From positions 1-22,723 of the forward strand of contig DGPZ01000191.1 in the NCBI GenBank assembly GCA_002390675.1: 22,723 nt of DNA, written 5' to 3'. This DNA is from Deltaproteobacteria bacterium UBA4427 (GTDB lineage: Bacteria > Myxococcota_A > UBA9160 > UBA4427). Shown here in pieces: positions 15,326-22,723 of this stretch (the first letter of the stretch is position 1; the number at the start of each line of letters is the position of its first letter). The position numbers were made by a program, and so were the translations under genes. Below the pieces are notes generated by a model. It had not been told where the DNA came from, did not search any database, and worked only from the letters and a program-made list of their open reading frames with translations.

Positions 15326-17184
15326 GCGCGGCCGCTGAATCGATCGAAATAGAAGCGGTCCGTGAATCGCCCGTGCGGCACGCATTGCGAAGGCTCTCCT
15401 TCTATCTGCGAAGGAACTGGCGCTACTACCTTCTCTGGTTCGTAGCGGTCGTGATCTACTCGGTGATCTTTAACGCGATCCCCATGATGGTTGGCCGAGC
15501 GGTTGATGGCTTGATCGATCCGGGCGTCCCGGCCGAAGTCGTGGTCCGGCGATGTTGGATTCTCTTCGGGCTTGCCCTCGTTGGAGGCGTGTTTCGCTTC
15601 TACACGAGACAACTCGTGTTCGATGCCGCTCGAGAAGTCGAATACGAGATCCGCAACGATCTCTTCGGACATCTACAGAAGCAGCCGCAGTCGTTTTACT
15701 TCAAATGGCGGACAGGCGAGCTGATGAGCCGCTGCGTCAACGACCTCAACTCCGTGCGCTTACTACTCGGGCCCGGCCTACTGTCGGTTGCTCAGAGTCC
15801 GATCCTGTTTATAGGCGCCTTCGCCTTCATGAGCACGTACAGCGTCAAGCTCGCCACCCTGATGGTGATCCCGTATCCGCTCTTCATCGTGATCTCGCGC
15901 TTCATTGGCGCGCGTCTCTTCCGCCGCAGTCTGGCCGCGCAGGAATCCCTGGCCTCGATGTCGAATCTCGTTCAGGAGAGCATCGCTGGGATCGGCGTTG
16001 TGAAGGCCTACGCGATGGAGGGCGACCGGGCGGCGCGCTTCGCGGAGGCAAACGACCATCTGCGCGACCGGCAGCTGAAGTTGGTGCGGGCGGGGGCGGC
16101 GATGCCAGCGATGACGGGACTTCTTCCCGCAGCGGGCTTGGGCATGGCGCTCTACGTTGGGCTGGACATGATCGCCGCCGGCACGCTAAAGCCCGGCGCG
16201 CTCTTTGCCTTCACGATCTACGCCCGCATGCTGACCTTCCCGACGATGATGATGGGCTACTCGGTCAGCCTGCTTCAGCGCGGCGCTTCCGCCATGCAGC
16301 GGATCGATGAAGTGATGTCGATCGAGCCGTCGATCGCGGATCACACGGAGTCCGTCCAGCTCGACGACCTGTCCGGCGAGATCGAATTCCGAGGCCTCAA
16401 TTTCGCCTACGGCGACTACGCGCGGGAGCCGGCCCTCGCAGATATTTCGCTAAAAGTTCCGGCCGGCTCATCCCTTGGTGTCGTTGGACCCGTGGGCTCG
16501 GGTAAGTCGACCCTGGCCTCATTAATCCCGCGCATCTACGAAGTGGAATCGGGTCAGCTCTTCATCGACGGTGTGGACGTGAACCGGCTGGAGATCGAGC
16601 GGCTGCGTACGTCCATTGCGATGGTGCCGCAGGACTCCTTCCTATTCTCCATGCCGATTCGATCGAATATTGCGTACGGCCTTCCCGAAGATGCCACCGA
16701 GGCCGAGATCCATCTCGCCGCCCGGCGCGCCCAGCTCGCCGGGGATATCGAAGATCTGCCCGAGGGCTATGACACGTTAGTCGGCGAACGAGGCGTGATG
16801 CTCTCCGGCGGACAGCGACAGCGTACGGCGCTCGCGCGAGCGCTTGCCCTCGACCCGAAGATCCTGATTCTTGATGACACGCTGTCTTCGGTTGATGCTG
16901 AAACTGAGCGACGTATTCAGACCGAGCTTTCGAATGTATTTGCGGGCCGGACGGTTGTCGTGGTGGCCAGTCGCGTCAACTCTGTCCAGGGCCTGGACCA
17001 AATTGTCGTGCTCGACGAAGGGCGTATCGTTGAACGCGGTCGCCACGCGGACCTCCTTGCTCTCGGCGGGCTTTACGCGGGCTTAGCCGCCGAGCAAGAA
17101 GCGGAGTCGAAGGACGGGGTGGGCGCGCCCATCACACCGGATGCTGTGCCGAGTGACGACGTGCTCGCGGGAGAGTTCGTATGA
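15322..17184 (+). CDS. ABC exporter subunit A with degenerate ATPase residues (heterodimer partner)
   Basis: This half-size exporter has 620 residues: six membrane helices (about 30-330), then a nucleotide-binding domain with Walker A GPVGSGKS (389-396) and signature LSGGQ (494-498). Two catalytic positions are changed. The Glu after Walker B is Asp (ILILDDTLSS, D519), and the H-loop His is Ser (VVVASRVNS, S550). The LSGGQ remains normal. This is the pattern of the degenerate-site subunit in heterodimeric exporters such as TM287/288, BmrCD and TmrAB, and the partner gene follows at once with an ATGA overlap (17181-17184). I chose ATG 15322, which overlaps the glycosyltransferase stop, over an upstream in-frame ATG at 15286 inside that gene. 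The C-terminal tail is acidic (last 30 residues). The substrate is unknown. Confidence 0.93.
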   Translation: MSAAAESIEIEAVRESPVRHALRRLSFYLRRNWRYYLLWFVAVVIYSVIFNAIPMMVGRAVDGLIDPGVPAEVVVRRCWILFGLALVGGVFRFYTRQLVFDAAREVEYEIRNDLFGHLQKQPQSFYFKWRTGELMSRCVNDLNSVRLLLGPGLLSVAQSPILFIGAFAFMSTYSVKLATLMVIPYPLFIVISRFIGARLFRRSLAAQESLASMSNLVQESIAGIGVVKAYAMEGDRAARFAEANDHLRDRQLKLVRAGAAMPAMTGLLPAAGLGMALYVGLDMIAAGTLKPGALFAFTIYARMLTFPTMMMGYSVSLLQRGASAMQRIDEVMSIEPSIADHTESVQLDDLSGEIEFRGLNFAYGDYAREPALADISLKVPAGSSLGVVGPVGSGKSTLASLIPRIYEVESGQLFIDGVDVNRLEIERLRTSIAMVPQDSFLFSMPIRSNIAYGLPEDATEAEIHLAARRAQLAGDIEDLPEGYDTLVGERGVMLSGGQRQRTALARALALDPKILILDDTLSSVDAETERRIQTELSNVFAGRTVVVVASRVNSVQGLDQIVVLDEGRIVERGRHADLLALGGLYAGLAAEQEAESKDGVGAPITPDAVPSDDVLAGEFV

Positions 17185-19244
17185 GCGATCCCGACGCAGG
17201 CAAGAAAACGGAGAAGATGAAGGGCGCCAAGAAGGCTAATAGTGGCGATGGCGGGAGCGATCCTTTCGACGAGGACGCGCTCGGTAAAGCCTACGACACA
17301 CGAATCCTCGTTAGGCTGTGGCCTTACGTGCTGCCGTATTGGCGGCAGGTTGCGATGACGCTGCTGCTCTTCTTGCCCATTTTTGTCCTCGAATTGGCCC
17401 CGGCCTGGATCGTCAAGTCCGGGATCGACCGGGTGGTCGCTTCGGCGGCCGCAGCGTCGGCGACCGGCACGGAATTCGTCGTCACGGATTTTTTACTCGA
17501 AGGACGCGCCGAATCTCGTCCAGAGATAGCGAAGGAAGCAGGGCCGGGCTTCGCAGATTGGGTCGATGACCAGGTAGGCGGATTCTTCGACCCGCCGACG
17601 GATTGGTCCCTCGGTGGCTGGCTCGCGATGCTCTATGTCATCACGACGCTTGTGTTAGGCGCGATGCAATACGTCTATCAGGTATTGATGGCTTCGACCG
17701 GGCAGTACGCCATGCGAGGGCTTCGTAAACATGTCTTCGGACATATTCAGACGTTGCAGATGTCGTATTTCGACGTGATTCCCGTTGGGCGCTTGGTCAC
17801 TCGAGCGACAAATGACGTCGAGAACGTCGCGGAGATGTTTGCTCAAGGCCTCGTCGCTCTGATCACCGACGTGATTAAGATGGTCGGCTACGCGTTGATC
17901 CTTTTCGCGTTATCGCCGAAACTTGCGACTTGGGCTTTCGCCATTGTGCCTGTGCTCGCCGTTGCTGCGGTGATTTTTAGGCTGAAGGTCCGCGAGGCAT
18001 TCCGCGAAGTCCGCGTGCGTATCGCGCGCATTAATACCTACATACAAGAGAGTGTGACCGGGATGAAGGTCGTGCAGCTCTTCAGTCGCGAAGCGCGCAA
18101 TATGGCCGAGTTTGATGCCATGAATGCGGATCATCGGGACGCGTGGAATAAATCGATCCGCTACGACTCGCTGCTCTTCGCCACAGTCGAGGTCGCGACC
18201 GGGATCACGATGGCGGTCATTTTGGGAGTCGGGACCGGCGTTGCTGAAGTCGGCATCATGTACGTATTCATCGACTACATGCAGCGCTTCTTCATGCCGC
18301 TGCGGGATCTTTCCGCCAAGTACTCTGTTATGCAATCGGCGATGGCCGGCGCCGAGCGAATATTCCAAGTCCTCGACACTGCGCCCGAGGTCGCAGACCT
18401 CGTTGAGACAGCCGCGGTGGGTCGCCCTGAAGAGAAGGGTCTCGTCGAATTCGATCACGTCTGGTTCTCCTATGGCGATACAAAAGGGGGCGAGACCGAA
18501 GGGCGCTCTCCTGACGATATAGATTGGATTCTTCAGGATGTGAGTTTTCGCGTCGAAGTCGGGGAGAAGGTGGCTTTCGTTGGCGCGACTGGCGCTGGTA
18601 AGACCACTATCATCAAGCTGCTGACCCGGCTCTATGACGTCGATCGTGGCTGTGTCCGCGTCGACGGCATTGATGTCCGAGACATTCCCCAACGAGATCT
18701 CCGCCGCCGAATCGCGACAGTTCTTCAGGACGTATTCCTTTTCAGCGGAACCCTGGCGCGCAATATCGCGCTCGGTCGTGCTGATTTGTCCGAGAGCGAT
18801 GTTCGGGAGGCCGCGATCGCTGTTGAGGCCCACCCCTTCATCGAAAAATTGCCCGATGGCTACGGAACCGAGGTGCTGGAGCGCGGCGCGAATTTCTCGA
18901 CCGGCCAAAGGCAGATTCTGTCCTTCGCTAGGGCCTTGGCCCACGGTGCACATATCCTCGTGCTCGACGAAGCGACGAGCGCCATCGATACGGAAACGGA
19001 AGCGGCCATTCAGCGCGGCATTCACGTTCTGATGGAAGGCAAGACCGCGATCGCAATTGCTCATCGGCTCTCCACGATCCGGGATGTCGACACGATCCAT
19101 GTGCTGAAGAGCGGGCGGCTCGTCGAGTCGGGATCCCACACCGTATTGCTGGGCCACGGGGGGCACTACGCGCGTCTGCACCAGCTGCAGTCGGAGAATG
19201 AACAGGGCGGCGGTGCAGCCGAAGTGGGTTCCCAGCAGGCATAG
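17181..19244 (+). CDS. ABC exporter subunit B with consensus catalytic residues (heterodimer partner)
   Basis: This half-size exporter has 687 residues. The N-terminus is a Lys/Asp-rich cytoplasmic tail of about 35 residues. Membrane helix 1 (about 56-78) is followed by an unusually long external segment (about 86-145) before helix 2. The nucleotide-binding domain has Walker A GATGAGKT (468-475), Walker B LVLDEATSAID with E597, and H628. Its signature reads FSTGQ (572-576) instead of LSGGQ. Paired with subunit A, this gives one dead or slow site (A's D519/S550 with B's FSTGQ) and one full site (B's E597/H628 with A's LSGGQ). A 13-residue polar insert follows the A-loop Tyr (FSYGDTKGGETEG). 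The substrate is unknown; the upstream glycosyltransferase hints at a glycosylated molecule. Confidence 0.93.
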   Translation: MSDPDAGKKTEKMKGAKKANSGDGGSDPFDEDALGKAYDTRILVRLWPYVLPYWRQVAMTLLLFLPIFVLELAPAWIVKSGIDRVVASAAAASATGTEFVVTDFLLEGRAESRPEIAKEAGPGFADWVDDQVGGFFDPPTDWSLGGWLAMLYVITTLVLGAMQYVYQVLMASTGQYAMRGLRKHVFGHIQTLQMSYFDVIPVGRLVTRATNDVENVAEMFAQGLVALITDVIKMVGYALILFALSPKLATWAFAIVPVLAVAAVIFRLKVREAFREVRVRIARINTYIQESVTGMKVVQLFSREARNMAEFDAMNADHRDAWNKSIRYDSLLFATVEVATGITMAVILGVGTGVAEVGIMYVFIDYMQRFFMPLRDLSAKYSVMQSAMAGAERIFQVLDTAPEVADLVETAAVGRPEEKGLVEFDHVWFSYGDTKGGETEGRSPDDIDWILQDVSFRVEVGEKVAFVGATGAGKTTIIKLLTRLYDVDRGCVRVDGIDVRDIPQRDLRRRIATVLQDVFLFSGTLARNIALGRADLSESDVREAAIAVEAHPFIEKLPDGYGTEVLERGANFSTGQRQILSFARALAHGAHILVLDEATSAIDTETEAAIQRGIHVLMEGKTAIAIAHRLSTIRDVDTIHVLKSGRLVESGSHTVLLGHGGHYARLHQLQSENEQGGGAAEVGSQQA

Positions 19245-19296
19245 TTGATGGCGCAGTCGTCGGCATGGTTGCGCGGGTCGTTAACGGCATAGCGGA

Positions 19297-19315
19297 TGCT
19301 CGGATCCGTCGAGCA
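19297..19315. repeat. Hairpin downstream of the ABC pair
   Basis: TGCTCG and CGAGCA form a 6-bp stem with a 7-nt loop, about 50 bp after the ABC subunit B stop. No T-run follows, so it is only a candidate Rho-dependent or processing hairpin. Confidence 0.3.
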
Positions 19316-19333
19316 GAATAGGGCGGCCGAGCC

Positions 19334-19357
19334 GTCTTGATTCGATAGAATCAGGGC
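19334..19357. repeat. Ten-bp hairpin in the aldehyde dehydrogenase leader
   Basis: GTCTTGATTC - GATA - GAATCAGGGC pairs over ten positions (two G-U wobbles in RNA) with a 4-nt loop; the inner six bases TGATTC/GAATCA are perfect. It lies 60 bp before the start codon. It may be a 5' UTR structure or a late terminator for the upstream operon; no T-run follows directly. Confidence 0.35.
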
Positions 19358-19387
19358 TCTCGCACGGACGAAACGCCTCGTCGCGAG

Positions 19388-19401
19388 CCCCCCCCCTTTT
19401 T
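19388..19401 (+). repeat. C9-T5 homopolymer tract before the aldehyde dehydrogenase
   Basis: Nine C residues (19388-19396) run into five T residues (19397-19401), ending just before the GGAG ribosome site (19404-19407). Such a run is prone to slippage in replication or sequencing. It lies outside the coding region if translation starts at ATG 19417. Confidence 0.8.
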
Positions 19402-19416
19402 GTGGAGCCCAAAGCT

Positions 19417-20949
19417 ATGGCCCTCTTTGCCGAGATCCCCTCCGACGACGACGCACGCGTCTTCGACATCAAAAGCCCAGTGACCCTTGAGTCGATCGGG
19501 CAATTCGAAGCGGCGACCGAAGATGACGTAAGGGTGGCTGTCGATCGCGCACGGAAGGCCCAAGGCGCGTGGGCAAGCCGCTCATTTAAGGCGCGCTCCG
19601 AGGTGCTCTGGGCGTTAGTCGATCAGTTGGTCGAGCGGCAAGACGAGATCGTCGAGCTGGTGGTGAAGGAAACGGGTAAGACGATTCAGGAAGCCATCAC
19701 AATGGAAGTCATGGCGCCCTGCATGCAGATCTCGCACTACGCCAAGTATGGACCCAGATATTTGAAGTCCGTCACCAAGCGCCCGGCGGGCGTAATGCGC
19801 TTCTCGAAGAAGGTCACGCTTCACTACCAACCTCTCGGTGTGGTTGGATTGATTACGCCTTGGAACGGCCCGGTTGCGCTCGCGATGAATCCTTTGGCGC
19901 AGGCGCTGATGGCTGGGAACGCGGTGATCCACAAGCCCAGTGAAGTCACGCCGTTCTCGGCCGTCCTCGTTCAGGAGATGGCTGAGGCCGCGGGACTTCC
20001 GAAGGATATTTATCAGGTGCTTCAGGGAGACGGCGCGACGGGTGCGGCACTGATCGAGTCCGGTGTCGACAAGATTTCGTTCACGGGCAGCGTGGCGACG
20101 GGCCGTAAGGTCGGGGCGGCATGCGGACGAAATCTGATTCCGGTCACGCTTGAACTCGGCGGCAAGGACGCCATGATCGTCTGCAGCGATGCGGACCTCG
20201 ATCGCGCAGCGGACGGCGCTGTACGAGGTTCATTCTTTAACACCGGGCATTACTGCTGTGGGACAGAGCGGGTTTATGTGCCCGAGTCGATTTATGAGCC
20301 TTTTGTTGAGCGCGTCGTCGATATGACGAAGCGGCTGACCCAGGCAACGACGGGGGCCTCCGACGTTGGCGCTGTCTTCTGGGACAAGCAGATGGACATC
20401 ATCGAAGACCATATGCGTGACGCCAAAGAAAAGGGCGGGAGGGTGTTGGTCGGCGGAGAACGCAATCGCAGCTTGTCCGGGTACTACTTTCCACCGACGG
20501 TCGTGACCGATGTCGATAACACGATGGAGCTGATGACCCGAGAAACTTTCGGGCCGGTCATCGCAATTCAGAAAGTTCGGGACGAGGAGGAGGCGCTCGC
20601 GCTCGCGAACGATTCCGACTACGGGCTCTCCGGAAACGTCTGGACGCAGGATCTCGAACGTGGGGCCCGGATTGCGGAGCGGATGGTCACCGGCAGCGTT
20701 TCCGTCAACGATATCTCCGTGACCTACGGCATTCCCGAGGCGCCTTTCGGCGGGGTAAAGGAGTCCGGGGTCGGATATGTGAACGGTGAAATCGGGATTC
20801 GTGGCTACTGCCACATCCATCCGGTGATCGTAGACACGTCCAAGAAAGCCCAGGGCGGCTACCCCTACACCGAAGAGAGTGCGGCTGGAATGAGACGCAT
20901 GTTGAAGACTGTGTTTGGGAACAAGATCCTGCGGAAATTGTTCGTTTGA
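19417..20949 (+). CDS. NAD(P)+-dependent aldehyde dehydrogenase family protein
   Basis: This soluble 510-residue ALDH superfamily enzyme oxidises an aldehyde to an acid; the substrate is not readable. Active-site residues are all present: oxyanion Asn N150 in TPWNGP, general base E246 in LELGGK, and nucleophile C280 in NTGHYCCGTERV. The cofactor-site motif KPSEVTPFSA and the C-terminal ETFGPVIAI and GGVKESGVG are normal. The residue two before the catalytic Cys is His instead of the usual Gln, and a second Cys (C281) follows it. The last 30 residues (ending MLKTVFGNKILRKLFV) form a basic amphipathic tail beyond the usual end. I chose ATG 19417, with GGAG nine bases ahead, over in-frame GTG 19402. 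It stands alone, with non-coding DNA on both sides. Confidence 0.93.
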   Translation: MALFAEIPSDDDARVFDIKSPVTLESIGQFEAATEDDVRVAVDRARKAQGAWASRSFKARSEVLWALVDQLVERQDEIVELVVKETGKTIQEAITMEVMAPCMQISHYAKYGPRYLKSVTKRPAGVMRFSKKVTLHYQPLGVVGLITPWNGPVALAMNPLAQALMAGNAVIHKPSEVTPFSAVLVQEMAEAAGLPKDIYQVLQGDGATGAALIESGVDKISFTGSVATGRKVGAACGRNLIPVTLELGGKDAMIVCSDADLDRAADGAVRGSFFNTGHYCCGTERVYVPESIYEPFVERVVDMTKRLTQATTGASDVGAVFWDKQMDIIEDHMRDAKEKGGRVLVGGERNRSLSGYYFPPTVVTDVDNTMELMTRETFGPVIAIQKVRDEEEALALANDSDYGLSGNVWTQDLERGARIAERMVTGSVSVNDISVTYGIPEAPFGGVKESGVGYVNGEIGIRGYCHIHPVIVDTSKKAQGGYPYTEESAAGMRRMLKTVFGNKILRKLFV

Positions 20950-21106
20950 GTCGCTTGTCGGGGCCCCCTTGGATGGGGTACTACTTCGTTGTATCCCCCC
21001 CTACTGTACGTGTTGTGTCGACGGGCTCAGCCCCCGTCAAACATGACGATCCCCGATGAGGGGGACGAATTCTTCGGTTTTGATCAGTTGCGGTCTTTTC
21101 TGACCT

Positions 21107-21133
21107 TTGACCTTTTAAGTCACTGATTTCAAT
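21107..21133 (+). promoter_or_regulatory. Candidate sigma-70-type promoter for smc (weak)
   Basis: TTGACC (21107-21112) resembles a -35 box. TTCAAT (21128-21133) is a 4-of-6 match to a -10 box at a short 15-bp spacing. It sits in the most A/T-rich part of the gap, and transcription from here would include the two downstream hairpins. The match is poor, and the assignment rests mainly on location. Confidence 0.22.
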
Positions 21134-21236
21134 AGAGAAAACGTTCCCAAAGACTGGCTGGGCAAACCGATGATGGACGATTTCGTCTAGGGTCGGTTTT
21201 GAAGAGCCGCACAGGTTTCTGGGGACATCGCACGAG

Positions 21237-21257
21237 CGGGGGAAGTCAATTCTCCCG
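21237..21257 (+). repeat. Strong hairpin in the smc leader
   Basis: CGGGGGAA (21237-21244) and TTCTCCCG (21250-21257) pair over eight positions, one a G-U wobble in RNA, closing a 5-nt loop GTCAA. It ends 55 bases before the smc start codon. It could be a terminator-like or mRNA-stability element; no T-run follows. Confidence 0.4.
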
Positions 21258-21282
21258 TCCGAAGTGGGTCGAGTCCCCTGAT

Positions 21283-21298
21283 ATCGGTCGCGGCCGAT
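21283..21298 (+). repeat. Second smc leader hairpin, next to the ribosome site
   Basis: ATCGGT and GCCGAT pair over six positions (one G-U wobble) around a CGCG loop. Five bases later comes the GAGGG ribosome site (21304-21308), so folding could affect smc translation. Confidence 0.35.
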
Positions 21299-21312
21299 CG
21301 ATCGAGGGTCCA

Positions 21313-22723
21313 TTGCGCATCAAAAGCCTGCAGCTCCATGGTTTTAAATCGTTTGTAGACCGCACGGTCTTCAGCTTCGACGACGGCATGACCTGCGTCG
21401 TCGGTCCGAACGGTTGTGGCAAATCGAATGTCGTCGACGCGATCAAGTGGGTGATGGGCGAACAGTCCGCTCGCAAGCTTCGCGGCAAGGGCATGGATGA
21501 TGTGATCTTCGCGGGGTCGGAGAACCGTCCGCCGATCGGCATGGCCGAGGTCTGTCTGACCTTCGACAACTCCGATGGTCAAGCTCCCGCCGCCTATGCT
21601 GCCTACAGCGAAATTGAAATCTCGCGGCGGCTCTATCGCTCCGGCGAATCCGAATATCTGATGAATAAGGCGCCGGCGCGTCTGAAGGATGTTCACGACT
21701 TTTTCCGAGACACGGGCATCGGCCTGCGCGGCTACACGATCGTCGAGCAGGGCAAGGTCGCCGAGATCGTTTCGTCCAAGCCCGAAGACCGTCGCGGCCT
21801 AATTGAAGAGGCCGCAGGAATCGGCAAGTACAAGGCGCGCCGAAAAGAAGCCGAGAGCAAGATGCGCTCGACGGAGCAGAACCTGACGCGGGTGAACGAT
21901 GTGCTCGGCGAGATCAAGCGTCAGATCTCGACGCTTGAGCGGCAGGCGAAGAAGGCCGCGCGGTACAAGCGACTCCAAGAGACACAACGAGTGCTTGAGC
22001 TGTCACTAGCCGCGGACGAACGAACGAGTCTGCTGAACGAAGTCGAGCATGAGTCGGGTTCCCTGGGCACGCTCAAAGATCAGATGATCGCACTTGAAGC
22101 CAACCTGGCAGAGCGCGAACTCGCTGCAGAAGAGCATCGTATCGCTCAGGCGGTGGCCGAGAAGGCTGTGACAAAGGGGGCCGAAAAGCTCTATGGCCTG
22201 CGCAGTGAGATCAAGAACCTGGAAGGCCGCATCGAGCTTGCTCGCCGCGAGCGAGACAATCTCGAAGAGTCCAGCGAATCCCGAAAGGGCGAACTTGCGA
22301 CTCTGGCGGAACAGCTCGCAAACGCCGAGCAGGAACATCGCGGTGCCAAGGGAGAACTGGAACAGCTCGAGCGCGGCCTTGATCAGGAAAAGGCCGCAAT
22401 CGAAACCGCCGAGCGCGAAGTTCAAACGGCTCAGGAATCACTTCGAACCTTCGAGGCCGACCGGGATACGAAGAATACGGCGCACGTTGAGCTTCTGACT
22501 AGCGTCGCACGAATCGAAGACCGGATCGCGAATTTGAGCGATCGGCAATCGGCCATTGACCAGCGAATGCGCGGCGTCGATGCCGATGTTGAGGCACAGC
22601 AGAGTCAGGCTGCAGAAGCCGGAATCGAGCAGGGCTCGCTTGAAGAGGGCCTTCGCAATCTGCTCTTGGACCGAGATCGATTGCAGGACCAGCTTCGCGA
22701 AGCGATGCGTGTTCACGGAGAGA
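21313..22723 (+). CDS. smc: Chromosome segregation protein SMC, N-terminal part (cut by window end)
   Basis: This is an SMC ATPase that compacts and segregates the chromosome with ScpA and ScpB. The first 470 residues are present. The N-terminal head opens LRIKSLQLHGFKSFVDRT, then Walker A GPNGCGKSN (31-39), WVMGEQSARKLRGKGMDDVI, and the family block EEAAGIGKYKARRKEAE. From about residue 165 the sequence becomes a Glu/Arg/Leu/Ala-rich heptad coiled coil that continues to the window end; the hinge is not reached. The start is TTG 21313, which places Met just where SMC proteins begin (MRIK-like), with GAGGG four bases ahead. No ATG occurs before the conserved strand. The head fits canonical SMC rather than MukB or RecN. 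The C-terminal Walker B half lies outside. Confidence 0.95.
   Translation, partial: MRIKSLQLHGFKSFVDRTVFSFDDGMTCVVGPNGCGKSNVVDAIKWVMGEQSARKLRGKGMDDVIFAGSENRPPIGMAEVCLTFDNSDGQAPAAYAAYSEIEISRRLYRSGESEYLMNKAPARLKDVHDFFRDTGIGLRGYTIVEQGKVAEIVSSKPEDRRGLIEEAAGIGKYKARRKEAESKMRSTEQNLTRVNDVLGEIKRQISTLERQAKKAARYKRLQETQRVLELSLAADERTSLLNEVEHESGSLGTLKDQMIALEANLAERELAAEEHRIAQAVAEKAVTKGAEKLYGLRSEIKNLEGRIELARRERDNLEESSESRKGELATLAEQLANAEQEHRGAKGELEQLERGLDQEKAAIETAEREVQTAQESLRTFEADRDTKNTAHVELLTSVARIEDRIANLSDRQSAIDQRMRGVDADVEAQQSQAAEAGIEQGSLEEGLRNLLLDRDRLQDQLREAMRVHGE

Larger units (their letters stand above)
20950..21312 (+). other. Non-coding stretch between aldehyde dehydrogenase and smc
   Basis: No gene is seen in these 363 bases. 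The first third is full of C and G runs with short inverted repeats: CCCC/GGGG (20965-20968, 20975-20978), GACGGG/CCCGTC (21020-21025, 21033-21038) and TCCCC/GGGGA (21050-21054, 21061-21065). None is followed by a clean T-run, but together they could end transcription of the dehydrogenase. The middle (about 21080-21145) is T/A-richer and is the likeliest place for the smc promoter. The last third holds two hairpins upstream of smc. Confidence 0.6.

Noticed and set aside
17910..19181. Minus-strand open frame of 423 codons antisense to ABC subunit B
   Set aside because: The opposite strand encodes all ABC motifs. The antisense product is unstructured in appearance and recalls no family, as expected from GC-rich codon shadowing.
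20963..21065. C/G-run hairpins as intrinsic terminators
   Set aside because: No T-run follows any of the stems, so a standard intrinsic terminator is not supported; they are described only as inverted repeats.
1..22723. Mobile elements, CRISPR arrays, tRNA/rRNA genes, toxin or defence systems
   Set aside because: No transposase or integrase motifs, spaced direct repeats, cloverleaf sequences or known defence domains were seen in reading both strands.

Overview
The window reads as a chromosomal, moderately GC-rich stretch from a Gram-negative bacterium. Lipopolysaccharide (LPS) genes prove an outer membrane: an LptF-type permease, two GT9 heptosyltransferases and a heptose-7-phosphate kinase. 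The yicC-remA-gmk-rel order, RemA in a Gram-negative, the WaaF cysteine motif and the style of the ABC exporters fit Deltaproteobacteria in the old broad sense (Myxococcota, Desulfobacterota or relatives). I cannot place it more finely. I saw no mobile element, CRISPR array, tRNA, rRNA or other sign of a recent island; this is core and near-core genome.

Layout. (1) 1-1248, minus strand: the 5' end of an unrecognised gene overlapping the stop of lptF. (2) 1355-9995, plus strand: a long run of waaC-like, waaF, a GT2 glycosyltransferase, rfaE1 (heptose kinase), yicC, remA, gmk and rel. Most junctions are 4-base ATGA or GTGA overlaps; the real gaps are 68 bp before rfaE1, 85 bp before remA and 224 bp before rel. 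The run therefore goes from LPS inner-core synthesis into RNA turnover, GMP kinase and (p)ppGpp metabolism. (3) 14480-9992, minus strand: purM, an FAD-type oxidoreductase of unknown substrate, and an MsbA-like ABC exporter joined to it by a TTGA overlap. The exporter meets rel tail to tail with overlapping stop codons. (4) 14567-19244, plus strand, divergent from purM: a TIGR04283-type glycosyltransferase and two half-size ABC exporters joined by ATGA overlaps. The two exporters form a clear asymmetric heterodimer with one degenerate and one consensus ATPase site. (5) 19417-20949: an aldehyde dehydrogenase with its own leader. (6) 20950-21312: a 363-bp non-coding stretch rich in C/G runs and hairpins. 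(7) 21313 to the end: the N-terminal head and first coiled coil of SMC, cut by the window edge.

Nothing here is an obviously new defence or mobile system. The points most worth following are the purM-oxidoreductase-exporter operon, the glycosyltransferase plus asymmetric exporter operon (whose second subunit has an unusually long external loop), the translational chaining of LPS and stringent-response genes, and the structured smc leader. Assignments rest on motifs and gene order recognised by eye. No database search or folding calculation was run.
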